This document shows, piece after piece, positions 9,583 through 18,706 of a stretch of DNA of 64,000 bases; within the stretch, counting starts at the first letter, position 1; each line of letters starts with the position of its first letter. The translations under genes and the position numbers were made by a program. The DNA comes from Pseudomonas morbosilactucae (lineage in GTDB: Bacteria; Pseudomonadota; Gammaproteobacteria; Pseudomonadales; Pseudomonadaceae), in NCBI RefSeq assembly GCF_023241715.1, contig NZ_JALQCW010000015.1, positions 16,712-80,711 on the forward strand. Direction: 5' to 3'. The notes under the pieces were generated by a model. The model searched no databases and was not told the DNA's origin. It worked only from the letters and a program-made list of their open reading frames with translations.

Positions 9583-10485
9583 ATGTCCTCCAACAAAGCC
9601 CGCGCAGACTCTCTATCGCTTCTGCTGTTTACCTTGCGCAGCGGCAAGCTGATGGCGATCAACCTGCTGAAAGTCAGTGAAATCATCCCCTGCCCGCCGC
9701 TGACCAAGCTGCCGGAGTCCCACCCCCATGTAAAAGGCATCGCCACGCTGCGTGGTGCCTCACTGTCGGTCATCGACCTGAGCCGAGCGATTGGCGAACG
9801 CCCTCTGGAAGACCCGGACGGTGGCTGCCTGATCGTCACCGACGTCAGCCGTTCCAAGCAGGGTTTGCATGTGCAGGCGGTGAGCAAGATCGTCCACTGC
9901 CTGACCACCGATATTCGTCCACCGCCGTTCGGTTCCGGCGGCGTCAAGTCCTACATCACTGGCGTGACCCAGGTCGACGGCACCCTGGTGCAGGTGCTGG
10001 ATATCGAGAAAGTGATCCACGTGATCGCCCCGGCACAGATCGAAATGGCCCCCACTGAGCTGAACATGGAAGACGCCGAGGCCCTGGGCAACGCGCGCAT
10101 TCTGGTGGTGGATGACAGCCAGGTGGCGCTGGCGCAATCGGTGCACACCCTGCGCAACCTCGGCCTGCAATGCCACACTGCCCGCAGCGCAAGGGAAGCC
10201 ATCGAGTGCCTGCTGGAACTGCAAGGCACGGCCAACGAGATCAACCTGATCGTCTCGGACATCGAGATGTCGGAAATGGACGGCTACGCCCTGACCCGCA
10301 CCCTGCGCGAGACCCCGGATTTCGCCCACCTCTACGTGTTGCTGCACACCTCCCTGGACAGCGCCATGAACAGCGAGAAGGCACGACTTGCCGGGGCCAA
10401 CGCGGTACTCACCAAGTTCTCGTCGCCGGAGCTGACCCGCTGCCTGATTGAGGCGGCCAAAACCATCGAGACCCAGAGCGCCTGA
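9583..10485 (+). CDS. cheV: chemotaxis coupling protein CheV
   Basis: A CheW-like domain (about residues 10-160) fused to a response-regulator receiver domain (about 175-300). CheV couples chemoreceptors to the CheA kinase, and phosphorylation of its receiver is thought to aid adaptation. The phospho-acceptor is Asp226 in LIVSDIEMSEMDG, with the VVDD acidic pair near 180 and the conserved Thr/Lys positions further on. The ATG at 9583 has AAGAAGG upstream and is preferred over an in-frame ATG 51 bases earlier. The length of 300 residues is normal for CheV. An Aer-like chemoreceptor lies 2 kb downstream. Confidence 0.93.
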   Translation: MSSNKARADSLSLLLFTLRSGKLMAINLLKVSEIIPCPPLTKLPESHPHVKGIATLRGASLSVIDLSRAIGERPLEDPDGGCLIVTDVSRSKQGLHVQAVSKIVHCLTTDIRPPPFGSGGVKSYITGVTQVDGTLVQVLDIEKVIHVIAPAQIEMAPTELNMEDAEALGNARILVVDDSQVALAQSVHTLRNLGLQCHTARSAREAIECLLELQGTANEINLIVSDIEMSEMDGYALTRTLRETPDFAHLYVLLHTSLDSAMNSEKARLAGANAVLTKFSSPELTRCLIEAAKTIETQSA

Positions 10486-10488
10486 ACC

Positions 10489-10971
10489 TTGGCCGAGGAC
10501 TACTGCCTGCTGCTGCGGTGCGACCTGGCCCCGGTACTGCCCGCCCCCGATTGGCCGGCGGGTATCCAGCTCCAGCCCTACCAGCCGCACCAGGCCGCGG
10601 CCGTGCACCAACTGCTGGTACTCGGCCAGGAAGAGGCCGGTGGCGACATGCCCGCGCTAGACACCTGGCGCCAACAACTGGAACAGGACGCCGAATACGA
10701 TCCGGCGCTGTGCTTTGTCGCGGTCGACGCCCAAGGGCCGGTGGCCGTTGCCCAGTGCTGGACCAGCGCCTACCTCAAGGACTTGGTGGTACACCCGCGA
10801 GCCCGCCGCCAGGGCTTGGGGCGAGCCTTGCTGCAGCACGTGTTCCAGGTCTTCCAACAGCGTCGCGAAGGCTGGGTCGACCTCAAGGTGAGGGAAGACA
10901 ACCAGCCTGCCCGGCACCTGTATGCCAGCGTCGGCATGCGCTTGGTACGGCGTGAACCGATCCCGCGGTAA
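10489..10971 (+). CDS. GNAT-family N-acetyltransferase
   Basis: A 160-residue GNAT-fold protein. The acetyl-CoA pyrophosphate loop is visible as RARRQGLGRALL after the beta-4 strand LKDLVVHP, followed by LKVREDNQPARHLYASVGM, the standard C-terminal half. The substrate is unknown. The frame opens at a TTG just one codon after the cheV TGA and in the same frame as cheV; no ATG occurs until about residue 55, inside the fold, so the TTG is the most likely start, probably coupled to cheV translation. The ribosome site is weak. It is predicted to be cytoplasmic. Confidence 0.75.
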   Translation: MAEDYCLLLRCDLAPVLPAPDWPAGIQLQPYQPHQAAAVHQLLVLGQEEAGGDMPALDTWRQQLEQDAEYDPALCFVAVDAQGPVAVAQCWTSAYLKDLVVHPRARRQGLGRALLQHVFQVFQQRREGWVDLKVREDNQPARHLYASVGMRLVRREPIPR

Positions 10972-11027
10972 CCTGCGTCGTTGAGGCATACTGCCCGGCA
11001 TCCAAGGGAACCCCGGGAAGCACCCAC

Positions 11028-11354
11028 ATGAAAAACCTCCTCGCCGCCCTCGCCTGCTCCTGCCTTCTGAGCCCGCTGGCACACGCCTCCAGCAGCGATG
11101 CCTGGGCCCAATATGACAAGGCGGTCATCGCCAGTTGCCTCAAGGCCAGCGGCCTGAAAAATCCCCAACCCAGCGGCCGTGCCGCGCAATTCGACGACAA
11201 GGTGGGCTACAGCGCCCTGCTACTACAGGGTCAGTACCCGCAAAAACACATGAAGGGCCAGAAAGGCATCGAGCTGTGCCTCTATCACAAAGCCAGCAAG
11301 ACCGCCCATGTCAGCGAGTGGGACAGCATTGCCCCCACCCTGAAAGCCCGCTGA
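11028..11354 (+). CDS. small secreted protein of unknown function
   Basis: A 108-residue protein with a clear Sec signal peptide (MKNLLAALACSCLLSPLAHA, cleavage predicted after Ala20). The mature part of 88 residues contains two Cys (in IASCLKAS and ELCLYHK) that may form a disulfide and a YSALLLQGQYP segment. I do not recognise a family. It follows the acetyltransferase by 56 bases, and the ATG is preceded by a GGGAAGC-like site. It is likely periplasmic. Confidence 0.7.
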   Translation: MKNLLAALACSCLLSPLAHASSSDAWAQYDKAVIASCLKASGLKNPQPSGRAAQFDDKVGYSALLLQGQYPQKHMKGQKGIELCLYHKASKTAHVSEWDSIAPTLKAR

Positions 11355-11446
11355 CTGGCGCACAACTTGCTTCGACACTGCTCTTCTCGCGTCGACCGCT
11401 GTAATCCCGGCGCGCCTATGGCTTTCCGATCACGGCTTTTCGCTCA

Positions 11447-12196
11447 ATGAATACACAGTTTTCCTGCGTCGGCTGCGGCAAGTGCTGCACCGACCATCAC
11501 GTTCCCCTGACCCTCACGGAAGCCCGGGACTGGGCGACTGACGGCGGCCAGGTGATCGTCCTGGTGGAAGGGTTCCTGGGCAATGGCCTGGGGCTGCCGG
11601 TGGAACAGCGCGAACACGCCCAGCGCCGTTCCTGTATGGTGCCCAGCGGCCAGGCCCAAGCCTATGTGGCCATCACCTTTGCCGCCTTCAACCCGGGGCG
11701 CTGCCGGAATCTTGACGAAGAAAACCTGTGCCGCATCTACGAGCGACGGCCCTTGGTGTGCCGCATCTACCCGATGGAAATCAATCCCCACATCCCCCTC
11801 AAGCCTGATGCCAAGGAATGCCCGCCCGAATCCTGGGAACAGGGCCCGCTGTTGATCCTCGCCGACCAGTTGGTGGACCAGCCCCTGGCCGAGTTGATCC
11901 AACGCTCGCGCCAGGCCGACCGTGACGACATCCCGTTCAAGGAAGCGATCTGCGCCGCACTGGGTATTCGGACCACGGCGCTCAAGGGCGACGGGTTTAC
12001 CGCCTACCTGCCCAACATGCAGGCGCTGGCCATGGCCATCGACCAGGTCAAGACCCAAGCCTTGCCGGAAAGCCGCCACGCCTGGCGCTTCCATGTTTCC
12101 GGTACGGACGTTGCCGAACAGGTCCTGGCGGCCGGGGCCGAAGTGACCCTGGACGCCGCGCTGGACTACACCTTCATTTCCCTGCGCGCGGCCTGA
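11447..12196 (+). CDS. YkgJ-family cysteine cluster protein
   Basis: A 249-residue protein opening with FSCVGCGKCCTDHHVPLT, the C-x2-C-x2-CC cluster of the YkgJ/UPF0153 zinc- or iron-chelating family. Further Cys residues follow in RNLDEENLCRIYERRPLVCRIYP, the second part of the family signature. The family's role is not established; metal coordination is the only supported property. The C-terminal 110 residues look lineage-specific. It ends convergently with the chemoreceptor gene. The ribosome site at the ATG is poor, but no better start exists. Confidence 0.8.
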   Translation: MNTQFSCVGCGKCCTDHHVPLTLTEARDWATDGGQVIVLVEGFLGNGLGLPVEQREHAQRRSCMVPSGQAQAYVAITFAAFNPGRCRNLDEENLCRIYERRPLVCRIYPMEINPHIPLKPDAKECPPESWEQGPLLILADQLVDQPLAELIQRSRQADRDDIPFKEAICAALGIRTTALKGDGFTAYLPNMQALAMAIDQVKTQALPESRHAWRFHVSGTDVAEQVLAAGAEVTLDAALDYTFISLRAA

Positions 12197-12219
12197 GTTC
12201 CGGGCAGCCAGTGACGGCC

Positions 12220-12234
12220 GGCCGATGATCGGCC
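12220..12234. repeat. palindrome at a convergent gene junction
   Basis: GGCCGATGATCGGCC is a perfect 7-base inverted repeat around one base, located between the YkgJ-family stop and the chemoreceptor stop and touching the latter. It might contribute to termination in both directions but lacks T runs. Confidence 0.3.
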
Positions 12235-13814
12235 TAGCCGCGCTTGTGCCAGAACTCCTGGGCCAGTTGCCGCAGGTCTCCCGCCAGCCCAGCCACATCG
12301 CCTGAGTTGATGTGGCTCTGCTGCCCGGCACTGACCGTCACGTCGCAGGCCTGGCGAATGCCGATGATGTTGCGGTTGATGTCCTCACTGACCGCACTCT
12401 GTTGCTCCACCGCCGAGGCGATTTGCAGGCTCATTTCAGTGATCTGGTTGACCCGCAGGCTGATGCCGTCCAGGGCCGCGGCCGCACGTTGGGCCTGATC
12501 CACACTGTTCTGCGCATGCTCGCTGCTCTGCTGCATGACCTGCACCGCGTCCCGCGCGCCGTTTTGCAGGGTGCTGATCATGCGCTGGATTTCCTGGGTC
12601 GATTCCTGGGTACGCCGGGCCAGGCCGCGCACTTCATCGGCCACCACCGCGAAACCACGGCCCTGCTCACCAGCCCGGGCTGCCTCGATCGCCGCATTCA
12701 GCGCCAGTAAGTTGGTTTGCTCGGCGATGCTGCGAATCACCTCCAGCACCCCGGAAATATCCGCGCTGTGGCTTTCCAGTTGATGGATCACTTCGGTGGC
12801 ACGGGCCAACTCCCCCGCCAGGTACTGCGCAGCGCTGCGGCTTTCGCCCACCAACTGATGGCCTTCGCGGGTTTCATTTTCAGCCTGGTCGGCGGTGCGC
12901 GAGGCTTGCTGGGCGTGGCTGGCGACTTCAGCCACACTGGCGGCCATTTGCTGGATGGCGGCGGCCACCTGGTCGGCTTCTGCCTGTTGCTCCAAGGTGC
13001 TGCGGTGGCTGTGCTGCAGGTGCTCGACCAATTGCGCGGCGTGCCCGGCCAGGCGCTGGGACGCATCGCCGATACGGCCGACCACGGCACCGACCTGGGC
13101 TTCCAGCATGTGCAGCGCGAATTCAATCTGCCCAACGCTATCCCCACGCCCGGTATAAAGCCTTTGGCTCAAGGGGTTGTCGGCAATGTCCAAGGCCCGC
13201 TCAGTCAGGCGCTTGAGGGGCCGCAACAGCAGCACGACGCCCAAGGCACTGAGCGCGCTGCCGAGCCCCACCGCCAACACCGTCGCCAGGGCCGACCCTG
13301 GCAGCAGCGCCGTCGCCAGCCCTTGGGAACCAACGAACGCCAGGCTCACCCAGCCCCAAAGCTTGAGCGACAGGGATACAGATGGCAGCCGGCGCCAACG
13401 TGGCCCAGGCTTGAGCAGGCGCGCGTAGGCCTGTTCCGCTGCGGCTATCTGCCGGGTCGTGGGTTTGGTGCGCACCGACTGGTACTCCACCGCCACACCG
13501 TCCCGGGTGACCGGGGTGACATAAGCGCTGACCCAATAATGGTCGCCATTCTTGCAGCGGTTTTTCACCAGCCCCATCCATGAGCGCCCACTCTTGAGGG
13601 TTCGCCACATGTGGGCAAAAGCCGCAGACGGCATGTCTGGATGGCGTAACAGATGGTGCGGCGAGCCCAGCAGCTCTTCCCGGCTGTAGCCGCTGATCCT
13701 GATGAAATCGGGATTGGCGTAGGTGATCGCGCTGGTCAGATCGGTGGTCGAGAGAATGTTCGCATCAGGGGCAAAATCCACATTTCGCCCCGTTACCGGG
13801 AGATTGATCTTCAT
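12234..13814 (-). CDS. Aer-like PAS-domain methyl-accepting chemotaxis protein
   Basis: A 526-residue chemoreceptor. An N-terminal PAS domain (about 10-120; ITYANPDFIRISGYSREELLG) resembles the FAD-binding sensor of Aer. It is followed by a paired membrane segment (about 145-200) with almost no periplasmic loop, a HAMP-like stretch, and a long coiled-coil signalling domain with the conserved hairpin tip RSIAEQTNLLALNAAIEAAR. This architecture points to energy or redox taxis rather than ligand binding in the periplasm. Methylation-helix glutamine/glutamate pairs are present. A receptor of this type would signal through CheA, with CheV encoded 2 kb away. P. aeruginosa Aer is the closest type I can name; orthology was not tested. 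Confidence 0.88.
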   Translation of the reverse strand: MKINLPVTGRNVDFAPDANILSTTDLTSAITYANPDFIRISGYSREELLGSPHHLLRHPDMPSAAFAHMWRTLKSGRSWMGLVKNRCKNGDHYWVSAYVTPVTRDGVAVEYQSVRTKPTTRQIAAAEQAYARLLKPGPRWRRLPSVSLSLKLWGWVSLAFVGSQGLATALLPGSALATVLAVGLGSALSALGVVLLLRPLKRLTERALDIADNPLSQRLYTGRGDSVGQIEFALHMLEAQVGAVVGRIGDASQRLAGHAAQLVEHLQHSHRSTLEQQAEADQVAAAIQQMAASVAEVASHAQQASRTADQAENETREGHQLVGESRSAAQYLAGELARATEVIHQLESHSADISGVLEVIRSIAEQTNLLALNAAIEAARAGEQGRGFAVVADEVRGLARRTQESTQEIQRMISTLQNGARDAVQVMQQSSEHAQNSVDQAQRAAAALDGISLRVNQITEMSLQIASAVEQQSAVSEDINRNIIGIRQACDVTVSAGQQSHINSGDVAGLAGDLRQLAQEFWHKRG

Positions 13815-13970
13815 GGAAAGCGCGCTCGTATTATTGGAAGAGTCTCGGCAGGGCTGCTGACTCTAAGCGCACTGATTCCACAAATACTGATCCAGCTCAG
13901 GGTTAAAGCAATTAGCCATCATTGCCGGGAACTTCGGCAAACATGCGCCAATGCTCATCACCTGCAAGCG

Positions 13971-14222
13971 TTAGCGCTTGCCCATGGAGCGACGGGTGCC
14001 GGGTGGTGCAGCCCCTGGTGTCTTGGTATGGCCGTTGGTCGCGCCGTTCTTGTACCAAGGCTGCTGGGCGTTTTTCGCCTGGGCGAACGCCGACGGATTG
14101 AACGGAAACTTGAAGGCCGGGATGGCGGCACCGCCCTCAGCCTCGGCTGGGTGTTCGCTGGTCTCGGCAACCGGATCAGCGCTCAGGGCGTCGTCCACTG
14201 GCGGTTGTACAGGGGAATTCAT
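13971..14222 (-). CDS. small conserved-looking hypothetical protein
   Basis: 83 residues, no membrane segment or signal peptide, rich in Pro, Ala and Gly with a short aromatic centre (FKFPFNPSAF ... QQPWYKNG) and a basic C-terminus (RRSMGKR). The ATG has GGAG six bases upstream on the minus strand, which supports translation. The composition suggests a largely disordered cytoplasmic protein. I do not recognise a family. It is divergent from the RND efflux operon, so regulation could be shared. Confidence 0.55.
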   Translation of the reverse strand: MNSPVQPPVDDALSADPVAETSEHPAEAEGGAAIPAFKFPFNPSAFAQAKNAQQPWYKNGATNGHTKTPGAAPPGTRRSMGKR

Positions 14223-14362
14223 GGAAGCTCCGGGGAGATAAAGAAGAACCGGGCCAAGGAACAGGCCACAGAAGGCGGCAGTATACCTGTGCGCTGCGGA
14301 TCTTTAACCTGCGCCCATGCATTGGCTGCCTTTGCTGACAGCGCTGACAGGTAGCCGTCACG

Positions 14363-14389
14363 TTGCTGACCGGGTTAACACGCTATAAA
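14363..14389 (+). promoter_or_regulatory. candidate promoter of the RND efflux operon
   Basis: TTGCTG (14363-14368) and TATAAA (14384-14389) are separated by 15 bases, shorter than the optimum. The -10-like box overlaps the first in-frame ATG of the adaptor gene, which argues for using the downstream ATG at 14446. Confidence 0.3.
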
Positions 14390-14445
14390 TGAGCCATTGC
14401 TATTGGCCGTTCCCCGACTTCAATTGCCCCCGGCGCTCTACTCCC

Positions 14446-15606
14446 ATGCGAACCTCCTCAAGAACAGTCGTGATCGTCGGCGTGCTCGCCGTGATGCTGG
14501 CCGCCGGCCTGTGGCTGCTGAACAAACCGGCCAAGGCCAAACTGGCCGCCCCGACTGCGATCCCCGTGCGGGTGGTGGCTGTGCAGCAGCGCGACGTGCC
14601 GCGCTACACCACGGGTATCGGCTCGGTGTTGTCGCTGCACAGCGTGGTGATTCGCCCGCAGGTGGACGGCATCCTCACCAAGGTGCTGGTCAAGGAGGGG
14701 CAACGGGTCAAGGTCGGTGATCTGTTGGCAACCATTGATGATCGTTCGATCCGCGCCAACCTGGACCAGACCCGGGCGCAACTGGCGGAAAACCAAGCGC
14801 AACTGCAAGTGGCCCTGATCAACCTCAAACGCTACAAGTTGCTGTCCGTGGACGACGGCGTGTCGAAGCAGACCTACGACCAGCAACAAGCGCTGGTCAA
14901 CCAGCTCAAGGCCACGGCCCAGGGCAACCAGGCCGCCATCGACGCCGCCCAGGTACAGCTTTCCTACACGCAGATTCGCTCGCCCGTCAGCGGCCGGGTG
15001 GGCATTCGCACCGTGGATGAAGGAAACTTCCTGCGCACCAGCGATACCCAGGGGCTGTTCACGGTGACCCAGATCGACCCCATCGCCGTGGAGTTCTCCC
15101 TGCCCCAGCAGATGCTGCCGACCCTGCAAGGGCTGATTCGGGCGCCTGAGCCGGCGGCGGTCAAGGCCTACATCGGGGCCGACACCCAGGCCGATACCGG
15201 CCAGTTGCTGGGGGATGGCCACCTGACCCTGATCGACAACCAGATCAATACCAGCACCGGCACCATCCGCGCCAAAGCCGAATTCGACAACGCCCAGCAG
15301 GCGCTCTGGCCCGGGCAACTGGTCACGGTGAAGATCCAGACCGCCGTGGACCCGAGCGCCCTGACCGTGCCGCCCGGGGTGGTGCAGCGAGGGCTGGAGC
15401 AGCCTTTTGTCTACCGTATCAAGGGCGACCAGGTGGAGGCCGTGACGGTGCAGCTGGTGTACCAGGACAGTGAGCTGAACATCATCAAGGGTGTGCAAGC
15501 CAATGACGTGCTGGTCAGCGATGGCCAGTCGCGGCTCAAGCCCGGCGCCCAGGTCCAGGTGCTCAGCGAGCCGCCGCAAGCGGTGGCCGTGGAGCCGCAG
15601 CCATGA
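14446..15606 (+). CDS. RND efflux periplasmic adaptor (membrane fusion protein)
   Basis: A 386-residue HlyD/MdtA-type adaptor. It has an N-terminal membrane anchor (about 8-25), then the half-motif VVIRPQVDGILTKVLVKEGQRVKVGDLL of the biotinyl-lipoyl domain, an alpha-helical hairpin (about 100-165), the return lipoyl strand and a beta-barrel domain with DNQINTSTGTIRAKAEFDN. It links the inner-membrane pump encoded next to an outer-membrane channel. Start 14446 is chosen because the hydrophobic anchor begins right after it; a longer form from 14389 is possible. It overlaps the pump gene by four bases (ATGA). No outer-membrane factor gene is present nearby. Confidence 0.93.
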   Translation: MRTSSRTVVIVGVLAVMLAAGLWLLNKPAKAKLAAPTAIPVRVVAVQQRDVPRYTTGIGSVLSLHSVVIRPQVDGILTKVLVKEGQRVKVGDLLATIDDRSIRANLDQTRAQLAENQAQLQVALINLKRYKLLSVDDGVSKQTYDQQQALVNQLKATAQGNQAAIDAAQVQLSYTQIRSPVSGRVGIRTVDEGNFLRTSDTQGLFTVTQIDPIAVEFSLPQQMLPTLQGLIRAPEPAAVKAYIGADTQADTGQLLGDGHLTLIDNQINTSTGTIRAKAEFDNAQQALWPGQLVTVKIQTAVDPSALTVPPGVVQRGLEQPFVYRIKGDQVEAVTVQLVYQDSELNIIKGVQANDVLVSDGQSRLKPGAQVQVLSEPPQAVAVEPQP

Positions 15607-18600
15607 AGGGGCACGGTTCGGTATCGGCCTGGTGCATCGACCATCCGGCCGCCACCGTGCTCTTGACCTTTGCCCTGGTGCTGCTGGGGTTGATTGCCTT
15701 CCCGAGGTTGCCGGTCGCGCCCTTGCCGGAAGCCGAATTCCCCACCATCCAAGTGTCTGCCGCCCTGCCCGGCGCCAGCCCGGACACCATGGCGTCATCG
15801 GTGGCAACGCCGCTGGAAGTGCAGTTCAGCGCCATCCCCGGCATGACCCAGATGACTTCCAGCAGCGCCTTGGGCACATCCCTGCTGACCCTGCAGTTCA
15901 CCCTGGACAAAAGCATCGACACTGCGGCCCAGGAGGTTCAGGCAGCGATCAACACCGCCGCCGGCAAACTGCCCAAGGACATGCCGACCCTGCCCACCTG
16001 GCGCAAGGTCAACCCGGCGGACAGCCCAGTGCTGATCCTCAGCGTCAGTTCCACGCAAATGCCCGGCACCGAACTCAGCGACTACGCAGAAACCCTACTG
16101 GCCCGGCAGATCAGCCAGATCGATGGGGTCGGCCAGATCAACATCACCGGCCAGCAGCGCCCGGCCATCCGGGTCCAGGCTTCGGCTGACCAATTGGCGG
16201 CCATCGGCCTGACCCTGGCTGACATCCGCCTGGCCATCCAGCAAACCAGCCTCAACCTGGCCAAGGGCGCGCTGTATGGCGCGTCGAGCATTTCCACCCT
16301 GTCGACCAACGATCAGTTGTTCCATCCCGACGAATACGGCCAGTTGATCGTTTCCTACAAGAACGGCGCCCCTGTGCACCTGAGGGACGTGGCGCAGGTG
16401 GTCAGCGGCCCGGAAAACGATTACATCCAGGCCTGGTCCGGCGATCAGCCGGGGGTCAACCTGGTGATCTCGCGCCAGCCGGGGGCCAACATCGTCGAGA
16501 CCGTGGATCGTATCCACGCCGCCCTGCCCGGGTTGGAGGCCATGTTGCCGGCGTCAGTGCAGGTCCAGGTGCTGATCGACCGCACCCAGACCATCCGCGC
16601 GTCGCTGCATGAAGTGGAGATCACCCTGTTGATCGCCGTGCTGCTGGTGGTGGCGGTGATGGCGTTGTTCCTGCGCCAGTGGTCGGCGACCCTGATTGTC
16701 TCGGCGGTGCTCGGGGTGTCGCTGATCGCCAGCTTTGCCCTGATGTACCTGCTGGGGTTCAGCCTGAACAACCTGACGCTGGTGGCCATCGTGGTCGCAG
16801 TGGGGTTTGTGGTGGACGACGCCATCGTGGTGGTTGAAAACATCCACCGTCACCTGGAGGCCGGTGACGGCATGCGCGAGGCGGCCATCAAGGGCGCCAG
16901 CGAGATCGGCTTTACCGTGGTCTCCATCAGCTTCTCCCTGATCGCCGCCTTTATCCCCCTGCTGTTCATGGGCGGGGTGGTCGGGCGGCTATTCAAGGAG
17001 TTCGCCCTGACCGCCACCAGCACCATCATGATTTCCGTAGTGGTGTCCCTGACCCTGGCCCCGACCCTGGCGGCGCTGTTCATGCGCGCACCGGTGCACC
17101 CGGAACACGCCAAGCCGGGCTTCGGTGAACGCCTGCTGGCGCTCTACGAGCGCGGCCTGCGCCGGGCCCTGGCCCACCAGAAACTGATGCTGGGGGTGTT
17201 CGGCCTGACCCTGGGCATGGCGGTGATCGGCTACATCTTCATTCCCAAGGGCTTCTTCCCGGTGCAAGACACCGGCTTCGTCCTCGGCACCACGGAAGCC
17301 GCCGCCGACATTTCCTACCCGGACATGGTGAAAAAGCACAAGGCGCTGGCCGAGATACTCGCCACCGACCCGGCGGTGCAGGCCTTCTCCCATTCGGTCG
17401 GGGTGTCGGGCAACAACCAGACCATCGCCAACGGCCGCTTCTGGATCGCCCTGAAACAACGGGGCGACCGCGACGTTTCGGCCGCCGGGTTCATCGACCG
17501 CATCCGCCCGAAACTAATGAAGATACCCGGCATCGTCCTGTACCTGCGGGCCGGCCAGGACATCAACCTCAGCTCCGGGCCAAGCCGGGCCCAGTACCAA
17601 TATGTGCTCAAGAGCAACGACGGCCCGACGCTCAGCACCTGGACCCAGCGCCTGACAGAAAAGCTGCGCAGCAACCCGGCGTTCCGCGATATTTCCAATG
17701 ACCTGCAACTGGGCGGCAGCATCACCCACATCGACATCGACCGTGTCGCTGCGGCGCGCTTCGGGCTCACCGCCAGTGATGTCGACGAGGCCCTGTACGA
17801 CGCCTTCGGCCAACGGCAGATCAACGAATTCCAGACCGAGATCAACCAGTACAACGTCATCCTGGAACTCGACACCCGCCAGCGCGGCAAGGCGGAAAGC
17901 CTCAACTACTTCTACCTGCGCTCGCCGCTGACCGGGGAAATGGTGCCGCTGTCGGCCCTGGCGCGCTTCGATGCGCCCACCATCGGCCCACTGTCCATCG
18001 CCCATGACGGCATGTTCCCGGCGGCCAACCTGTCCTTCAACCTGGCACCTGGCGTGGCCCTGGGGGACGCAGTGATCCTGCTCAACCAGGCCAAGAACGA
18101 GATCGGCATGCCGGCGGCCATCAGCGGCAACTTCCAGGGCGCGGCCCAGGCGTTCCAAAGTTCCCTGGCCAGCCAGCCCTGGCTGATTCTCGCGGCGCTG
18201 GTGGCGGTGTACATCATTCTCGGGGTGCTCTATGAGAGCTTCGTGCACCCGCTGACCATTATCTCGACCCTGCCCTCGGCCGGGCTCGGCGCGCTGATGA
18301 TGCTCTGGCTGCTCGGCCAGGACTTCTCGATCATGGCCCTGATCGGCCTGGTGCTGCTGATCGGCATCGTCAAGAAGAACGGCATCCTGATGATCGACTT
18401 CGCCCTGGAAGCCCAGCGCCAGCGCGGTCTGTCGCCACAGGACGCGATCTACCAGGCCTGTATCACGCGCTTTCGCCCGATCATCATGACCACCCTGGCC
18501 GCCTTGCTCGGCGCCCTGCCGCTGATGCTCGGCTACGGCGCCGGCGCCGAGCTGCGCCAACCCCTGGGCATTGCGGTGGTCGGCGGCTTGCTGGTGAGCC

Positions 18601-18698
18601 AGGCCCTGACGCTGTTCACCACGCCGGTCATATACTTGTGGCTCGAGCGACTATTCCACCGGCCCAAACCAGCCCCGGTGCTGGCGACCACTACCTGA
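15603..18698 (+). CDS. RND multidrug efflux permease (HAE-1/MdtBC-like)
   Basis: A 1031-residue inner-membrane proton antiporter of the RND superfamily with 12 expected membrane helices and two large periplasmic loops. The proton-relay motif in TM4, VGFVVDDAIVVVENIHRHLE, carries the conserved Asp-Asp pair. The second half has the matching GIVKKNGILMIDFALEAQR segment. The sequence character (SVSAWCIDHP start, FPRLPVAPLPEAEFPTIQV) is that of MdtB/MdtC/MuxB-like drug pumps, not of CusA/CzcA metal pumps. It is translationally coupled to the adaptor and followed after eight bases by a response regulator. Confidence 0.95.
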   Translation: MKGHGSVSAWCIDHPAATVLLTFALVLLGLIAFPRLPVAPLPEAEFPTIQVSAALPGASPDTMASSVATPLEVQFSAIPGMTQMTSSSALGTSLLTLQFTLDKSIDTAAQEVQAAINTAAGKLPKDMPTLPTWRKVNPADSPVLILSVSSTQMPGTELSDYAETLLARQISQIDGVGQINITGQQRPAIRVQASADQLAAIGLTLADIRLAIQQTSLNLAKGALYGASSISTLSTNDQLFHPDEYGQLIVSYKNGAPVHLRDVAQVVSGPENDYIQAWSGDQPGVNLVISRQPGANIVETVDRIHAALPGLEAMLPASVQVQVLIDRTQTIRASLHEVEITLLIAVLLVVAVMALFLRQWSATLIVSAVLGVSLIASFALMYLLGFSLNNLTLVAIVVAVGFVVDDAIVVVENIHRHLEAGDGMREAAIKGASEIGFTVVSISFSLIAAFIPLLFMGGVVGRLFKEFALTATSTIMISVVVSLTLAPTLAALFMRAPVHPEHAKPGFGERLLALYERGLRRALAHQKLMLGVFGLTLGMAVIGYIFIPKGFFPVQDTGFVLGTTEAAADISYPDMVKKHKALAEILATDPAVQAFSHSVGVSGNNQTIANGRFWIALKQRGDRDVSAAGFIDRIRPKLMKIPGIVLYLRAGQDINLSSGPSRAQYQYVLKSNDGPTLSTWTQRLTEKLRSNPAFRDISNDLQLGGSITHIDIDRVAAARFGLTASDVDEALYDAFGQRQINEFQTEINQYNVILELDTRQRGKAESLNYFYLRSPLTGEMVPLSALARFDAPTIGPLSIAHDGMFPAANLSFNLAPGVALGDAVILLNQAKNEIGMPAAISGNFQGAAQAFQSSLASQPWLILAALVAVYIILGVLYESFVHPLTIISTLPSAGLGALMMLWLLGQDFSIMALIGLVLLIGIVKKNGILMIDFALEAQRQRGLSPQDAIYQACITRFRPIIMTTLAALLGALPLMLGYGAGAELRQPLGIAVVGGLLVSQALTLFTTPVIYLWLERLFHRPKPAPVLATTT

Positions 18699-18706
18699 GG
18701 CGGGTC

